Source: Desulfobacteraceae bacterium (GTDB lineage Bacteria > Desulfobacterota > Desulfobacteria > Desulfobacterales > Desulfobacteraceae). From it: a stretch of 64,000 nucleotides of DNA. Below the pieces are notes generated by a model. The model had not been told where the DNA came from and did no database searches. It was given only the letters and a program-made list of their open reading frames with translations. Positions within the stretch are counted from its first letter, which is position 1. Every line of letters begins with the position of its first letter. This document shows, one piece after another, positions 56,586-64,000 of this stretch. Position numbers and translations under genes: made by a program. Where the stretch lies: contig JADGEQ010000030.1 in NCBI GenBank assembly GCA_016744295.1, positions 27,644-91,643 on the forward strand, read 5' to 3'.

Positions 56586-57328
56586 GGGTGTGCTTTGGCC
56601 TCCATTCTACAGGCGCAGGGCGCTTTTATTCCATGGCGTTCCAGTTTTTTTATCAGATCACCAACAGACCCGTCCTCCACAAGACGGCCCCTCGCCATGA
56701 TGACCAGGCGGGAAGCTTTGGCCATAAGCGTTTCAACATCGTGGGTGGCCATGATAATGGTCTGTCCATTTTTATTCAGATCTGAAATGGTGGTCAAAAG
56801 GGACTGGGTGCCGGGGTGGTCCAGGTTGGCAAAGGGTTCATCAAATATAATGATTTCAGGATCCATGGCCAGGATACCGGCAATGGCCAGTTTTCTTTTC
56901 TCTCCGCCGGAAAGGGTGGCCGGGTTTCTATCCTTCAACCTGGTCAGGTCAAGCTGTTCAAGTACCATACTTACTTTTTCATTGATATGGGCCCGTCCAA
57001 GGTTCAGGTTTTCAGGGCCAAATGCCACCTCATCAAATACAGTGTCGCCCACAATCTGGGTATCTGCATCCTGGAAGACCATGCCAACGGTTCTCCGGGT
57101 TAGAATAAGGTTCTTTGAAATATTTTTCCCATGGAGTTTAATTTCTCCGGACTGTGGCTGCAGTAGACCGTTTAAATGACGGATCAGGGTGGTTTTTCCC
57201 GAACCGTTTTTTCCGGCCAGAATGATAAACTCCCCCCTGGAAACAGATAGGGAAATGTCAAAAATACCGCTGTTTCCGTCCGGGTAGCTGTGGGTAAGGT
57301 GACGTATTTCAAGAATAGGTGCTGTCAT
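56573..57328 (-). CDS. bioM: ECF transporter ATPase of the biotin transporter
   Basis: 251 residues. Walker A LAGKNGSGKTTLIRHL, Q-loop VFQDADTQIVGDTVFDEVAFGPENL (typical of CbiO/EcfA), signature LSGGEKRKLAIAG, Walker B IIFDEPFANLDH and switch histidine MATHDVE. Only one ATPase gene is present, so the module would use a homodimer. It lies 80 bases after bioY, with no terminator seen. Confidence 0.93.
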   Translation of the reverse strand: MTAPILEIRHLTHSYPDGNSGIFDISLSVSRGEFIILAGKNGSGKTTLIRHLNGLLQPQSGEIKLHGKNISKNLILTRRTVGMVFQDADTQIVGDTVFDEVAFGPENLNLGRAHINEKVSMVLEQLDLTRLKDRNPATLSGGEKRKLAIAGILAMDPEIIIFDEPFANLDHPGTQSLLTTISDLNKNGQTIIMATHDVETLMAKASRLVIMARGRLVEDGSVGDLIKKLERHGIKAPCACRMEAKAHPWQT

Positions 57329-57407
57329 AAATGATACCTGATATTTGGAATGCTGTTGTTTGTCTATAAGTTGTTTGGCTATAGGTTGTCGGCTGTTTGC
57401 CTATTCG

Positions 57408-57935
57408 TTATTTGATGAGGGGCCTGATTTTTTTGGCCAGAAAAGCGGCCGCCGCAATTTTCAGTCCATCCCCGATCAAAAAAGGAACCATGCCCAGGGC
57501 AATCGCTTTCTGCCATGACAGGGAAACGGCTATCTTTAGCCAGGGAACGCCAATGGCATAGACAATTAAAGAGCCTGTGATCATTGCAATCACATCGGCT
57601 GCCATGCTTTTCTTTAGTCCCTTTGAAATGGCACCGGTCATAAAAACCGCCGGCAGATAACCGATGAGATATCCGCCGGTGGGACCGAACAATTTACCGA
57701 TGCCAGAGGTGCCTCCGGCAAAAACAGGCAGTCCAACTAGGCCGATCAAAAGATAGATGCCCACACAGGCAAGCCCCCATACAGGCCCGAGAATGATCCC
57801 TGCCAACAGGACAAACATGTTTTGTAATACAATGGGTACAGGACCCGCTGGAATGGCGATAAATGCACCCATGGCGATCAGGGCAACAAACAGGGCTGTA
57901 TATACGGTGTTCTTGAGCTGGTTGGGACGGTTCAT
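57408..57935 (-). CDS. bioY: Biotin transporter substrate-binding (S) component BioY
   Basis: 175 residues with six membrane helices. It carries the BioY hallmarks AIPAGPVPIVLQNMFVLLAG, the GPTGGYLIGYLPA segment and a C-terminal PFLIGDGLKIAAAAFLA. I take ATG at 57935, with AAGGA seven bases upstream, 10 bases after the birA stop; an in-frame start at 57968 would overlap birA and adds only a charged leader. It is the high-affinity biotin capture subunit. Confidence 0.94.
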   Translation of the reverse strand: MNRPNQLKNTVYTALFVALIAMGAFIAIPAGPVPIVLQNMFVLLAGIILGPVWGLACVGIYLLIGLVGLPVFAGGTSGIGKLFGPTGGYLIGYLPAVFMTGAISKGLKKSMAADVIAMITGSLIVYAIGVPWLKIAVSLSWQKAIALGMVPFLIGDGLKIAAAAFLAKKIRPLIK

Positions 57936-57945
57936 TTTTTTCCTT

Positions 57946-58893
57946 TCAGGCGTGGAAGCAATCTCCATAAATTATTTTTCGATGGTTTTGCTGGTCATCT
58001 TCAATGATCAGTGCACCGGTTTCATCCACATCAACAGCCCTTCCTTCATAGATTTTGTCAAAGGTTTCAACCCGGACGCGGCTACCGATGGTACTGGTTT
58101 GTTTTTTCCATTGATTGATTATCTCCGGGCAATTGATTTCTCGAATTGTATTTTGAAATTCAGTTAAAAATGCAATCAGAATTTGCTTGCGGGAGAGGGT
58201 TTCTTTTAAAATATTTTTCAGCGAAACGGCCTTAAATTCTTTGTTGCCGGGATCATTGTTGACATTGATGCCAATGCCTATTATTAAAAAACGGACCATA
58301 TCCCCACGGGTTTCCATCTCGGACAACATGCCAGCCAGTTTTTCTTTTCCCAGCAGAAGATCATTGGGCCATTTTACACTGACATTCACATCAAATAGTT
58401 GGTTTAAGACCCGGGATAGGCTCAGGGAAGCAGCAAAATTATAAATATATACCAGGGGTGGGGGTAAGCTCGGTTTTAGAATCAGGGATAACCAGAGTCC
58501 GCCCCTGGAAGATATCCATTCCCGGTTGAGGCGGCCCCTTCCCCTTGTCTGGTCTTCAGCCACCACACAGCTTAAATGGGGCGCCCCTTCCCTGGCAAGG
58601 GTTTTTGCCGTATCCATGGTGGTTTTGACCTCTTGGAAATGATAAATTTGCTCCCTGACAGGCGGGTCAAAGCAAAAGGGAAGCAACAGGTCACCTGGGT
58701 TTGACAATGCATACCCCTTGGGTGTTGAATCAATGGCGAAGCCGCTTTGTTTCATTGCAGAGATATGCTTCCATACCGCAACCCGGGAAATCTGAGTTGC
58801 CTCACTGATTTTGACCCCGGATACCGTGCCTCCATCTGCCCTGTAAAGAAGTTTCAGGATTGTTTCTTTTCTGTTTTTTATCTTGTTAACCAT
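57946..58893 (-). CDS. birA: Biotin--[acetyl-CoA-carboxylase] ligase / biotin operon repressor
   Basis: Bifunctional BirA of 315 residues. N-terminal winged HTH (about 8-66: GGTVSGVKISEATQISRVAVWKHI, in parts), then the ligase domain with the biotinyl-AMP loop GRGRLNREW near 115, the VKWPNDLLL motif with the catalytic Lys region and a C-terminal SH3-like domain ending in DETGALIIEDDQQN. As it has the HTH it can repress as well as ligate. There is no ribosome site upstream of the ATG at 58893, and an in-frame stop lies just ahead, so the start is fixed. Confidence 0.95.
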   Translation of the reverse strand: MVNKIKNRKETILKLLYRADGGTVSGVKISEATQISRVAVWKHISAMKQSGFAIDSTPKGYALSNPGDLLLPFCFDPPVREQIYHFQEVKTTMDTAKTLAREGAPHLSCVVAEDQTRGRGRLNREWISSRGGLWLSLILKPSLPPPLVYIYNFAASLSLSRVLNQLFDVNVSVKWPNDLLLGKEKLAGMLSEMETRGDMVRFLIIGIGINVNNDPGNKEFKAVSLKNILKETLSRKQILIAFLTEFQNTIREINCPEIINQWKKQTSTIGSRVRVETFDKIYEGRAVDVDETGALIIEDDQQNHRKIIYGDCFHA

Positions 58894-58915
58894 AATGAAG
58901 AGAGATAGTTAACAG
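58883..58915. promoter_or_regulatory. BirA operator (biotin box) over the birA start
   Basis: TTGTTAACC (58883-58891), 15 bases, then AGTTAACAG (58907-58915): the bipartite dyad form of the known BirA box. The left half covers the first codons of birA and the right half covers its -10 element, so BirA can shut its own operon. Confidence 0.85.
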
Positions 58916-58934
58916 GGTTGGAATACCAGGTCAA
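58906..58934 (-). promoter_or_regulatory. birA-bioYMN promoter
   Basis: TTGACC (58934-58929), a 17-bp spacer and TAACTA (58911-58906) make a good sigma-70 promoter. Transcription would start near 58899, about six bases before the ATG at 58893, giving an almost leaderless mRNA. Confidence 0.7.
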
Positions 58935-59178
58935 GAAAAATGTGGTTTTTCCGGCAATTTGGTGATTTCGGAAAGTAATACTTGCCTTTCGATTTCTTCC
59001 TATAAATTCGATATCATGGGGCGGTTTTTAAGGTAAACAGGAGGGAGGCGTTGTACAATGCCCTTGATAGGGATGGTAAAAAAATGTAGTATCTCGATCA
59101 TATGATTGCAGTTCCCGGGGGATGGCTGAACAGAACAAAAGAAATTATGTTTGATTTAATATTTAGGTTGGAAATAAC
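58935..59178. other. Gap between the biotin operon and the sigma-54 regulator gene
   Basis: About 240 bases, no gene seen. The ribosome site AGGTTGGA of the plus-strand regulator lies close to its ATG. No clear promoter was found for it. Confidence 0.4.
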
Positions 59179-60582
59179 ATGGGGTTAATAGATTCACGGA
59201 TTTTGGTGGTAGATGATGATGAAGCCATTCGAGATGCCTTGATGGAGATTCTGGAAGATGACTATGAGGTCATTTGTGTCGACAGCGGTTTTAAGGCCCT
59301 TGACCAGATCAAAAAACAGGTGTTTGATCTGGTTTTTCTGGACATCGTAATGCCTGAAATGGACGGAATTGAAACCCTAAAGCGAATCAAAATTCATGAC
59401 AAAAATTTGGATATCATTATGATATCTGCTGTTGACCGGGCACAGGAAGCCACTGACTCCATTAAGCTGGGTGCCTATGACTATATTACAAAACCCTTTG
59501 ACCATGAAATTATATTGAACCGGGTGGAAAAGGTGTTGTTAAAACGAAATCTTGTAAAGGAGGTTAGTTTTCATAGGGCAGAGGCAGCTTCCGGAACAGA
59601 AAAGACCCAAATTATCAGTAAATCAAAAAATATGGCCATTGTTTTTGATCGGGTTGAAAAAGTGGCAAAAACATCCAGCAATGTTCTGATCACAGGAGAG
59701 AGCGGGACCGGCAAGGAATTGATTGCAAGGGCAGTGCACAATTCAAGTTTGCGCAAGGAAAATGCCTTTGTTGCCATTAATTGTGCGGCCATACCGGGAG
59801 AACTCATGGAAGCCGAGTTCTTCGGCCATGAAAAAGGGGCTTTTACCGGAGCTCATAAGCAGCGAATGGGAAAATTTGAATTTGCCCACCAGGGCACTAT
59901 TTTCCTGGATGAAATCGCCTCTCTTAAACCCGAATTCCAGGCAAAATTGTTACGGTTTATCCAGGAGCGTGAATTTACGCGGGTGGGCAGCCTCCGTATC
60001 ATTAAGGTGGACGTTCGAATTGTGGTGGCCACCAACACCAGTCTAGAAGAGATGGTCAAGGAAGGCAGTTTTAGAGAGGATCTTTATTTCAGGCTCAATG
60101 TGGTACCCATATTGCTGCCGCCCCTGCGGAGCCGCAAGGGGGATGTTCCAATTCTGGCGGATTTTTTTCTGGACAGGTTTAATCGTCAAATGAATAAACG
60201 GATAAAAGGCTTTACCCCGGATGCAATTGCCGTGTTGGAAGCATATCCCTGGCCCGGAAATATTCGTGAGCTGGAGAATCTCATTGAACGGATGGTGGTG
60301 CTGGGGTCGGAAAATAGGTTTATTGATGAAAAGGATCTTCCCTTTGACCTTTTATTCCATGGGGAATCGGCAACAGGCGGACAGGAGGGTGCCGGGGAAA
60401 ACAAGGGATTGCTCCATGCCCGCCATTCCTTTGAACGTCTCTATATTCTTCGGGCCCTGCAAAATTGCAGGTGGAACCAGACCATGGCTGCAAATCTTCT
60501 GGGCATTCACAGAAATACCCTTATACAGAAAATGAAAGGTTTAGATCTTGCCCGGGAGCAGAAGGATTTACAGGGCAGCTAA
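59179..60582 (+). CDS. Sigma-54-dependent response regulator (NtrC family)
   Basis: 467 residues. Receiver domain (phospho-Asp55 in VFLDIVMPEMDG), AAA+ domain with Walker A GESGTGKE near 173, the GAFTGA sigma-54 contact loop near 219, Walker B TIFLDEIA and arginine-finger region, and a C-terminal Fis-type HTH (WNQTMAANLLGIHRNTLIQKM). It is complete and apparently functional as an activator. It converges on the histidine kinase gene with a 4-base overlap of stops. Targets unknown. Confidence 0.95.
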   Translation: MGLIDSRILVVDDDEAIRDALMEILEDDYEVICVDSGFKALDQIKKQVFDLVFLDIVMPEMDGIETLKRIKIHDKNLDIIMISAVDRAQEATDSIKLGAYDYITKPFDHEIILNRVEKVLLKRNLVKEVSFHRAEAASGTEKTQIISKSKNMAIVFDRVEKVAKTSSNVLITGESGTGKELIARAVHNSSLRKENAFVAINCAAIPGELMEAEFFGHEKGAFTGAHKQRMGKFEFAHQGTIFLDEIASLKPEFQAKLLRFIQEREFTRVGSLRIIKVDVRIVVATNTSLEEMVKEGSFREDLYFRLNVVPILLPPLRSRKGDVPILADFFLDRFNRQMNKRIKGFTPDAIAVLEAYPWPGNIRELENLIERMVVLGSENRFIDEKDLPFDLLFHGESATGGQEGAGENKGLLHARHSFERLYILRALQNCRWNQTMAANLLGIHRNTLIQKMKGLDLAREQKDLQGS

Positions 60583-62465
60583 ATGTTGAGCTCCACATCA
60601 TGTTTTCCCGGCAGGCTGACTGAAAAACAACTGCCCTCGCCTTTTTTGCTTTTCGCTTCAATCTGCCCCCCGTGTTCCGAGATTACCTTATGGGTGATGG
60701 CAAGCCCTAGTCCTGTTCCCCTTGCTTTGGTGGTAAAAAAAGGAGTGAAAATACTTTGGGCCAGTTCAGGTGGAAACCCATGGCCTGTATCCCGGAAATC
60801 TATCCTTAATAATTTTTCCTGATAAGAGGCATTAATAATGACCCTTCCGCCTTCGGGCATTGCCTGGGCACCATTCTGCATGAGATTTATAAAAACTTTT
60901 TGCAGCTGATCCGTATCCGCAATGATCCTGGGCAATTTATTGGAAATATCCCATTGGCAGTCTATGTTCCGGCTCTTAAAATTTGCTTCCATTAATTCGA
61001 TACTTTGTCCCAGAACCTCCCGGATGTCTGTTAGTTTGAAATTGTATTTTGGCGGGCGAGATAGCTCTAAAAGCTCCTCAATGAGGGCGTTAAGCCGGTT
61101 GATTTCCCTGGGAACGGTTCGTTGAAATTTTTCCAGAAAGCCGGGTTTGTCAATTTTTTTGGGCAGCAGCGCCACATAGGTTTTGATGGCAGAAAGGGGG
61201 TTGCGAATTTCATGGGCCATACCGGCGGCCAGGGTTCCCAAATCTGCCAGTCGCTGGGCCTGGCGGATTTGCGCTTCAAGTTTTTTTAACACCGTAATAT
61301 CGTTGAGATTGAAGATGATCTGACGGGGTTTTTTTTGATTCGACTCAAGAATACCTGCCCCCGTAAGAAGCACCTGGGTTTCTTCTCCATTCTGCAGATG
61401 GATTTCGCATTGATTCCTGCTGGAAGGGTTTTCAAGGGATTGTCGTATATAGTTTGCAAAGGGGCTCTCTTTACTGAAATAATCCAATACATGACACCCT
61501 TTTATAATATGGCCATTGGGGATATTCAAAATGCTATGGGCAGCCGGGTTTATCGCTGTAACCATGCCATTGGCATCAACCGCCAAAAGGCCGTCACTCA
61601 TTGTGGCTAGAATTTTTTCGGTATATTGCTGCAATTGCAGGATCTCTGTTAGCTGGTCTTCCAATTGCTGTTTCTGGGCAAGGATTTCCTGGATCATAAA
61701 GGTAAAATTGGAGGCCAGAATCTCAACTTCATCCCGGGTGTGAATGGAAATACTTTGTTTTAAATTTCCCTGGGCAGCGTCAATGGAGGCTTTGACCAAA
61801 GTTTCAAGGGGCTTTGTGACCCTCTGGGCAGCCCAGTTGGAGATTAGAATACCTATGGCAAGGGCCATGGAACCAAGGATGAGAATGCTCCAAAGGGTCT
61901 GGCGGATCTGCTGGTGCATCAGTTCCAGGGACAAACAGACCCGGATGGTTCCCCATTGATCCCTGGAACCGGACAGGTAAACAGGCACGGCCACATTCAT
62001 AACAGGGGTGCGGCCGGATTCAGGTGTATTGACGGTTACAAAGGGCTCTTTAGCCTCGACAGCATTCAGGCTGACCTGGTCGGTCATAACCTTGTTCTGA
62101 AGGTCGGGTCTTCCGCTGTAACCGGCAACTTTTCCTTCCTTGTCATGAATAATTACATAAATAATTTCCGGATTGTTGACTGCCTGGTTTACCAATTTTT
62201 CCAGGGCAATATAGTTATAGGTAATCAGGTGATCAACGGATACAGCAGCAAGGTTTTTTGCAATTGCCAGTCCCTGTCGCTCAATTCGGTTCTGTATGGT
62301 CCGGGTTTGAAGTATGCCCAGAACCAGTGCAAGGGAGGTCAGTAAAAGCAAAAGCATCAATGAGGTGATAAGGATAAAGCGATAGCGCAGGGATACAAAA
62401 CCGGGTTTTTTAAAACTATGTCCACTGTCCTGGAACAAGGCGGTCTCTCTTTTTTCCGGGCTCAC
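60579..62465 (-). CDS. Membrane sensor histidine kinase (sensor-HAMP-PAS-HisKA-HATPase)
   Basis: About 628 residues from GTG at 62465, which has AGGAGA four to five bases ahead; an in-frame extension to 62552 would run into the preceding gene. Order: N-terminal helix (about 28-55), a periplasmic sensor domain (to about 190), second helix, HAMP, PAS (about 300-400), HisKA with LAAGMAHEIRNPLSAIKTYV (His box), and HATPase (NLMQNGAQAMPEGG, DTGHGFPPE, GTGLGLAIT). It is the probable cognate kinase of the convergent sigma-54 regulator, and is encoded 19 bases after the binding-protein gene, so it may share its message. Confidence 0.93.
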   Translation of the reverse strand: MSPEKRETALFQDSGHSFKKPGFVSLRYRFILITSLMLLLLLTSLALVLGILQTRTIQNRIERQGLAIAKNLAAVSVDHLITYNYIALEKLVNQAVNNPEIIYVIIHDKEGKVAGYSGRPDLQNKVMTDQVSLNAVEAKEPFVTVNTPESGRTPVMNVAVPVYLSGSRDQWGTIRVCLSLELMHQQIRQTLWSILILGSMALAIGILISNWAAQRVTKPLETLVKASIDAAQGNLKQSISIHTRDEVEILASNFTFMIQEILAQKQQLEDQLTEILQLQQYTEKILATMSDGLLAVDANGMVTAINPAAHSILNIPNGHIIKGCHVLDYFSKESPFANYIRQSLENPSSRNQCEIHLQNGEETQVLLTGAGILESNQKKPRQIIFNLNDITVLKKLEAQIRQAQRLADLGTLAAGMAHEIRNPLSAIKTYVALLPKKIDKPGFLEKFQRTVPREINRLNALIEELLELSRPPKYNFKLTDIREVLGQSIELMEANFKSRNIDCQWDISNKLPRIIADTDQLQKVFINLMQNGAQAMPEGGRVIINASYQEKLLRIDFRDTGHGFPPELAQSIFTPFFTTKARGTGLGLAITHKVISEHGGQIEAKSKKGEGSCFSVSLPGKHDVELNI

Positions 62466-62484
62466 GTCTCTCCTTTGTATGAAG

Positions 62485-64000
62485 TCAATTGCCTTGGAAA
62501 ATTTTATCCAGCCAGATTTGGTTGAGGGGCATGGCATGCGCTCCCAGAGCACTCACATTGGCCCCTTTGACATGGGGTTGATATACCCTGTCCACACTCA
62601 TATAAAAGAGCGGGATAAGAGGTGTCGACGCGATTACACCGGCTTCTATCTTCTGGTACATTTTTGCCCGATCAACAGGGTCCACGATTCCCCTTGCACC
62701 CAGCAGCATCCGGTCCACATTTTTATCTTGAAACTTCATAAAGTTGGTGGGCGATTCAGAGGCAAAAAGAGAATACAAAAAACTGTCCGGATCCGGCATA
62801 TCGGCAGACCACGCATATCGGTAAATCTGAACATCATCCGATTGTAAATAGGTCTCAAATTTATTCCAGTCGGTAATATATTTTACCCTGAACCTTATAC
62901 CCAGCCCTGACCAAAATTCGTGGATCATCGCCATCTCCTGCTCTACCCTGGGGGTTTTAAAGGCAGATACAATTTCCAGTTCAGGCAGAGCCCCGGTTTC
63001 CAAAGAAGCAAGATTCATATGCTGTAGAGCAAGAGCCGGGTTGTTGTCCTCCATCCGGTTTAGGGGATTATACCCTGGCATGCCGGGGGGGAGGATGGTT
63101 TTTGCAATTTCAAACTGGCCTTTATAAACCTGGTTGACAAATTTGTTCCGGTCAACGGCCATGGAAAGGGCTTTTCTAAGATCAGAATTTTTAAGATTGG
63201 GGTGGGTAAGGTTCATTCCGTAAAAAAACAGGCTTAAAGAGGGTCTGTGAAACCATTGAAGTCCCTTTATTCCGGAAAGCTTTTCTTCTACATCCCCGTA
63301 GACTGCCATTTCTTCAATATGACCCTTCTGAAAATCGGCTAATACCATGGGGTCCTGTCCTCCAGGATAGATTCTATAGTGGATTTCATCAAGGAAAGCA
63401 GGCCCTGCATAATAATTATCAAACCGTTCAAGGCGGATGGTTTTTTCTTCATCCCAGGAGATAAACCTGAAGGGACCGCTTCCCACCGGATGTTTTCCAA
63501 AGTTTTTTCCCAGGAGAGTCACCTCTTTTTTGGGAACAATGGCTGCCTGGTACATGCCCAGGGCTGTCAGAAACGGGACATGGGCTTCCTGGAGACGGAC
63601 TATAAATACCCTATTGTTTTCAATTTCCAAGCCAGGAACCTTTTTCAGGCTTCCTTCCCTGTATTGTTTTGCGCCAATAATTTTAAGCAGATGGGGCAGT
63701 ACAGCGGGAGCTGGGTCTGCCCGTAACAGTCTGCTGATGGAAAAAATGACATCCTCGGAAGTGACAGGATTTAGGTTGTGAAACCGGGCATTGTCTCTGA
63801 GGATAAATCGGTATTTCTTACCGTTTTCCATCACTTGCCAGGTTTCAGCCAGGGCAGGCAAAATCGAAAGATATGGGTCAAACCGAACCAATCCGTCAAA
63901 TATCTGATGGATAATTGCCTCTCCATAGTTATCTTGGACATAGGCCGGGTCAAGGGTTGCGGGGCTGCTCCGTAAAGGTGTCCGGTAAATGCCGCCAATG
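62485..64000 (-). CDS. Extracellular solute-binding protein, family 5 (partial, cut by right edge)
   Basis: Open to the right edge of the window with at least 504 codons visible; the N-terminal signal sequence is outside. The visible N-terminal part reads ATLDPAYVQDNYGEAIIHQI, the classic start of oligopeptide/nickel/dipeptide binding proteins, followed by DGLVRFDPYLSILPALAETW. The C-terminal part SFLYSLFASESPTNFMKF and TPLIPLFYMSVDRVY are also typical. No permease genes are seen downstream; the next gene is a histidine kinase, so the protein may feed a signal instead of, or besides, a transporter. Ligand unknown. Confidence 0.88.
   Translation of the reverse strand, partial: IGGIYRTPLRSSPATLDPAYVQDNYGEAIIHQIFDGLVRFDPYLSILPALAETWQVMENGKKYRFILRDNARFHNLNPVTSEDVIFSISRLLRADPAPAVLPHLLKIIGAKQYREGSLKKVPGLEIENNRVFIVRLQEAHVPFLTALGMYQAAIVPKKEVTLLGKNFGKHPVGSGPFRFISWDEEKTIRLERFDNYYAGPAFLDEIHYRIYPGGQDPMVLADFQKGHIEEMAVYGDVEEKLSGIKGLQWFHRPSLSLFFYGMNLTHPNLKNSDLRKALSMAVDRNKFVNQVYKGQFEIAKTILPPGMPGYNPLNRMEDNNPALALQHMNLASLETGALPELEIVSAFKTPRVEQEMAMIHEFWSGLGIRFRVKYITDWNKFETYLQSDDVQIYRYAWSADMPDPDSFLYSLFASESPTNFMKFQDKNVDRMLLGARGIVDPVDRAKMYQKIEAGVIASTPLIPLFYMSVDRVYQPHVKGANVSALGAHAMPLNQIWLDKIFQGN

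Noticed and set aside
57936..58893. Biotin- or cobalamin-type riboswitch before the bio and acs genes
   Set aside because: No conserved riboswitch core was seen; the bio operon has a near-leaderless start and a BirA box instead.
62466..62552. Longer N-terminus of the PAS histidine kinase
   Set aside because: It would overlap the preceding gene by 68 bases and add a non-conserved leader. GTG at 62465 has a clear ribosome site.

Overview
The window looks like the chromosome of a strictly anaerobic, mesophilic sulfate reducer of the Desulfobacterota (Desulfobacteraceae type). The grounds are protein content only: a bacterial CODH/acetyl-CoA synthase cluster, formyl-THF synthetase and FolD, a selenocysteine formate dehydrogenase, an ADP-forming acetyl-CoA synthetase, an RnfB-like redox fusion and a complete Gram-negative dcw cluster with meso-DAP-type MurE. 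No phage, insertion sequence, CRISPR array or rRNA was seen; there is one tRNA (Gln, TTG).

Layout. 1-6983 (minus): Wood-Ljungdahl carbonyl branch acsD-cooS-acsB-acsC, with acsC cut by the left edge. 7637-12840 (plus): fhs, folD and a fused ADP-forming acetyl-CoA synthetase, which together link formate and CO2 to acetyl-CoA and acetate. 12867-18638 (plus): housekeeping genes (DUF1844, ispE, tRNA-Gln, prs, rplY, pth, carD, rluD, an AlaX-like editing protein). 18639-20600: gene-poor stretch with a 180-bp palindromic element, a coiled-coil hypothetical and a frame-disrupted lipoprotein gene. 20709-25765: selenoprotein formate dehydrogenase, divergent from an RnfB/GltD fusion flavoprotein. 25813-31779: hybrid histidine kinase, Mn-type pyrophosphatase, DUF2058, a small four-helix membrane protein and a radical SAM protein. 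31783-49040 (minus): dcw cluster mraZ-rsmH-ftsL-ftsI-murEF-mraY-murD-ftsW-murG-murC-murB-ftsQ-ftsA-ftsZ. 49490-55680 (minus): plsC, DUF4340, a Gld-like ABC system and a tandem ribbon-helix-helix protein. 55830-58893 (minus): birA-bioY-bioM-bioN, with a BirA box over the birA promoter and start codon. 59179-64000: sigma-54 response regulator, convergent with a PAS histidine kinase and a truncated oligopeptide-type binding protein.

How the genes work together: Fdh handles formate/CO2, Fhs and FolD carry C1 units on tetrahydrofolate, AcsCD and CODH/ACS make or cleave acetyl-CoA, and the ADP-forming synthetase exchanges acetyl-CoA with acetate and ATP. AcsE and MetF are not in the window.

The most unusual items are an AcsD with a TolA-like Ala/Lys tail of about 180 residues, the Sec-Fdh opposite an RnfB-GltD fusion, a MurE-MurF fusion protein, a tandem RHH protein of unknown role, the long palindromic element at 18761-18940, and a near-leaderless birA whose BirA box covers both the -10 element and the ATG. 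All family names come from reading motifs by eye; no database search was run.
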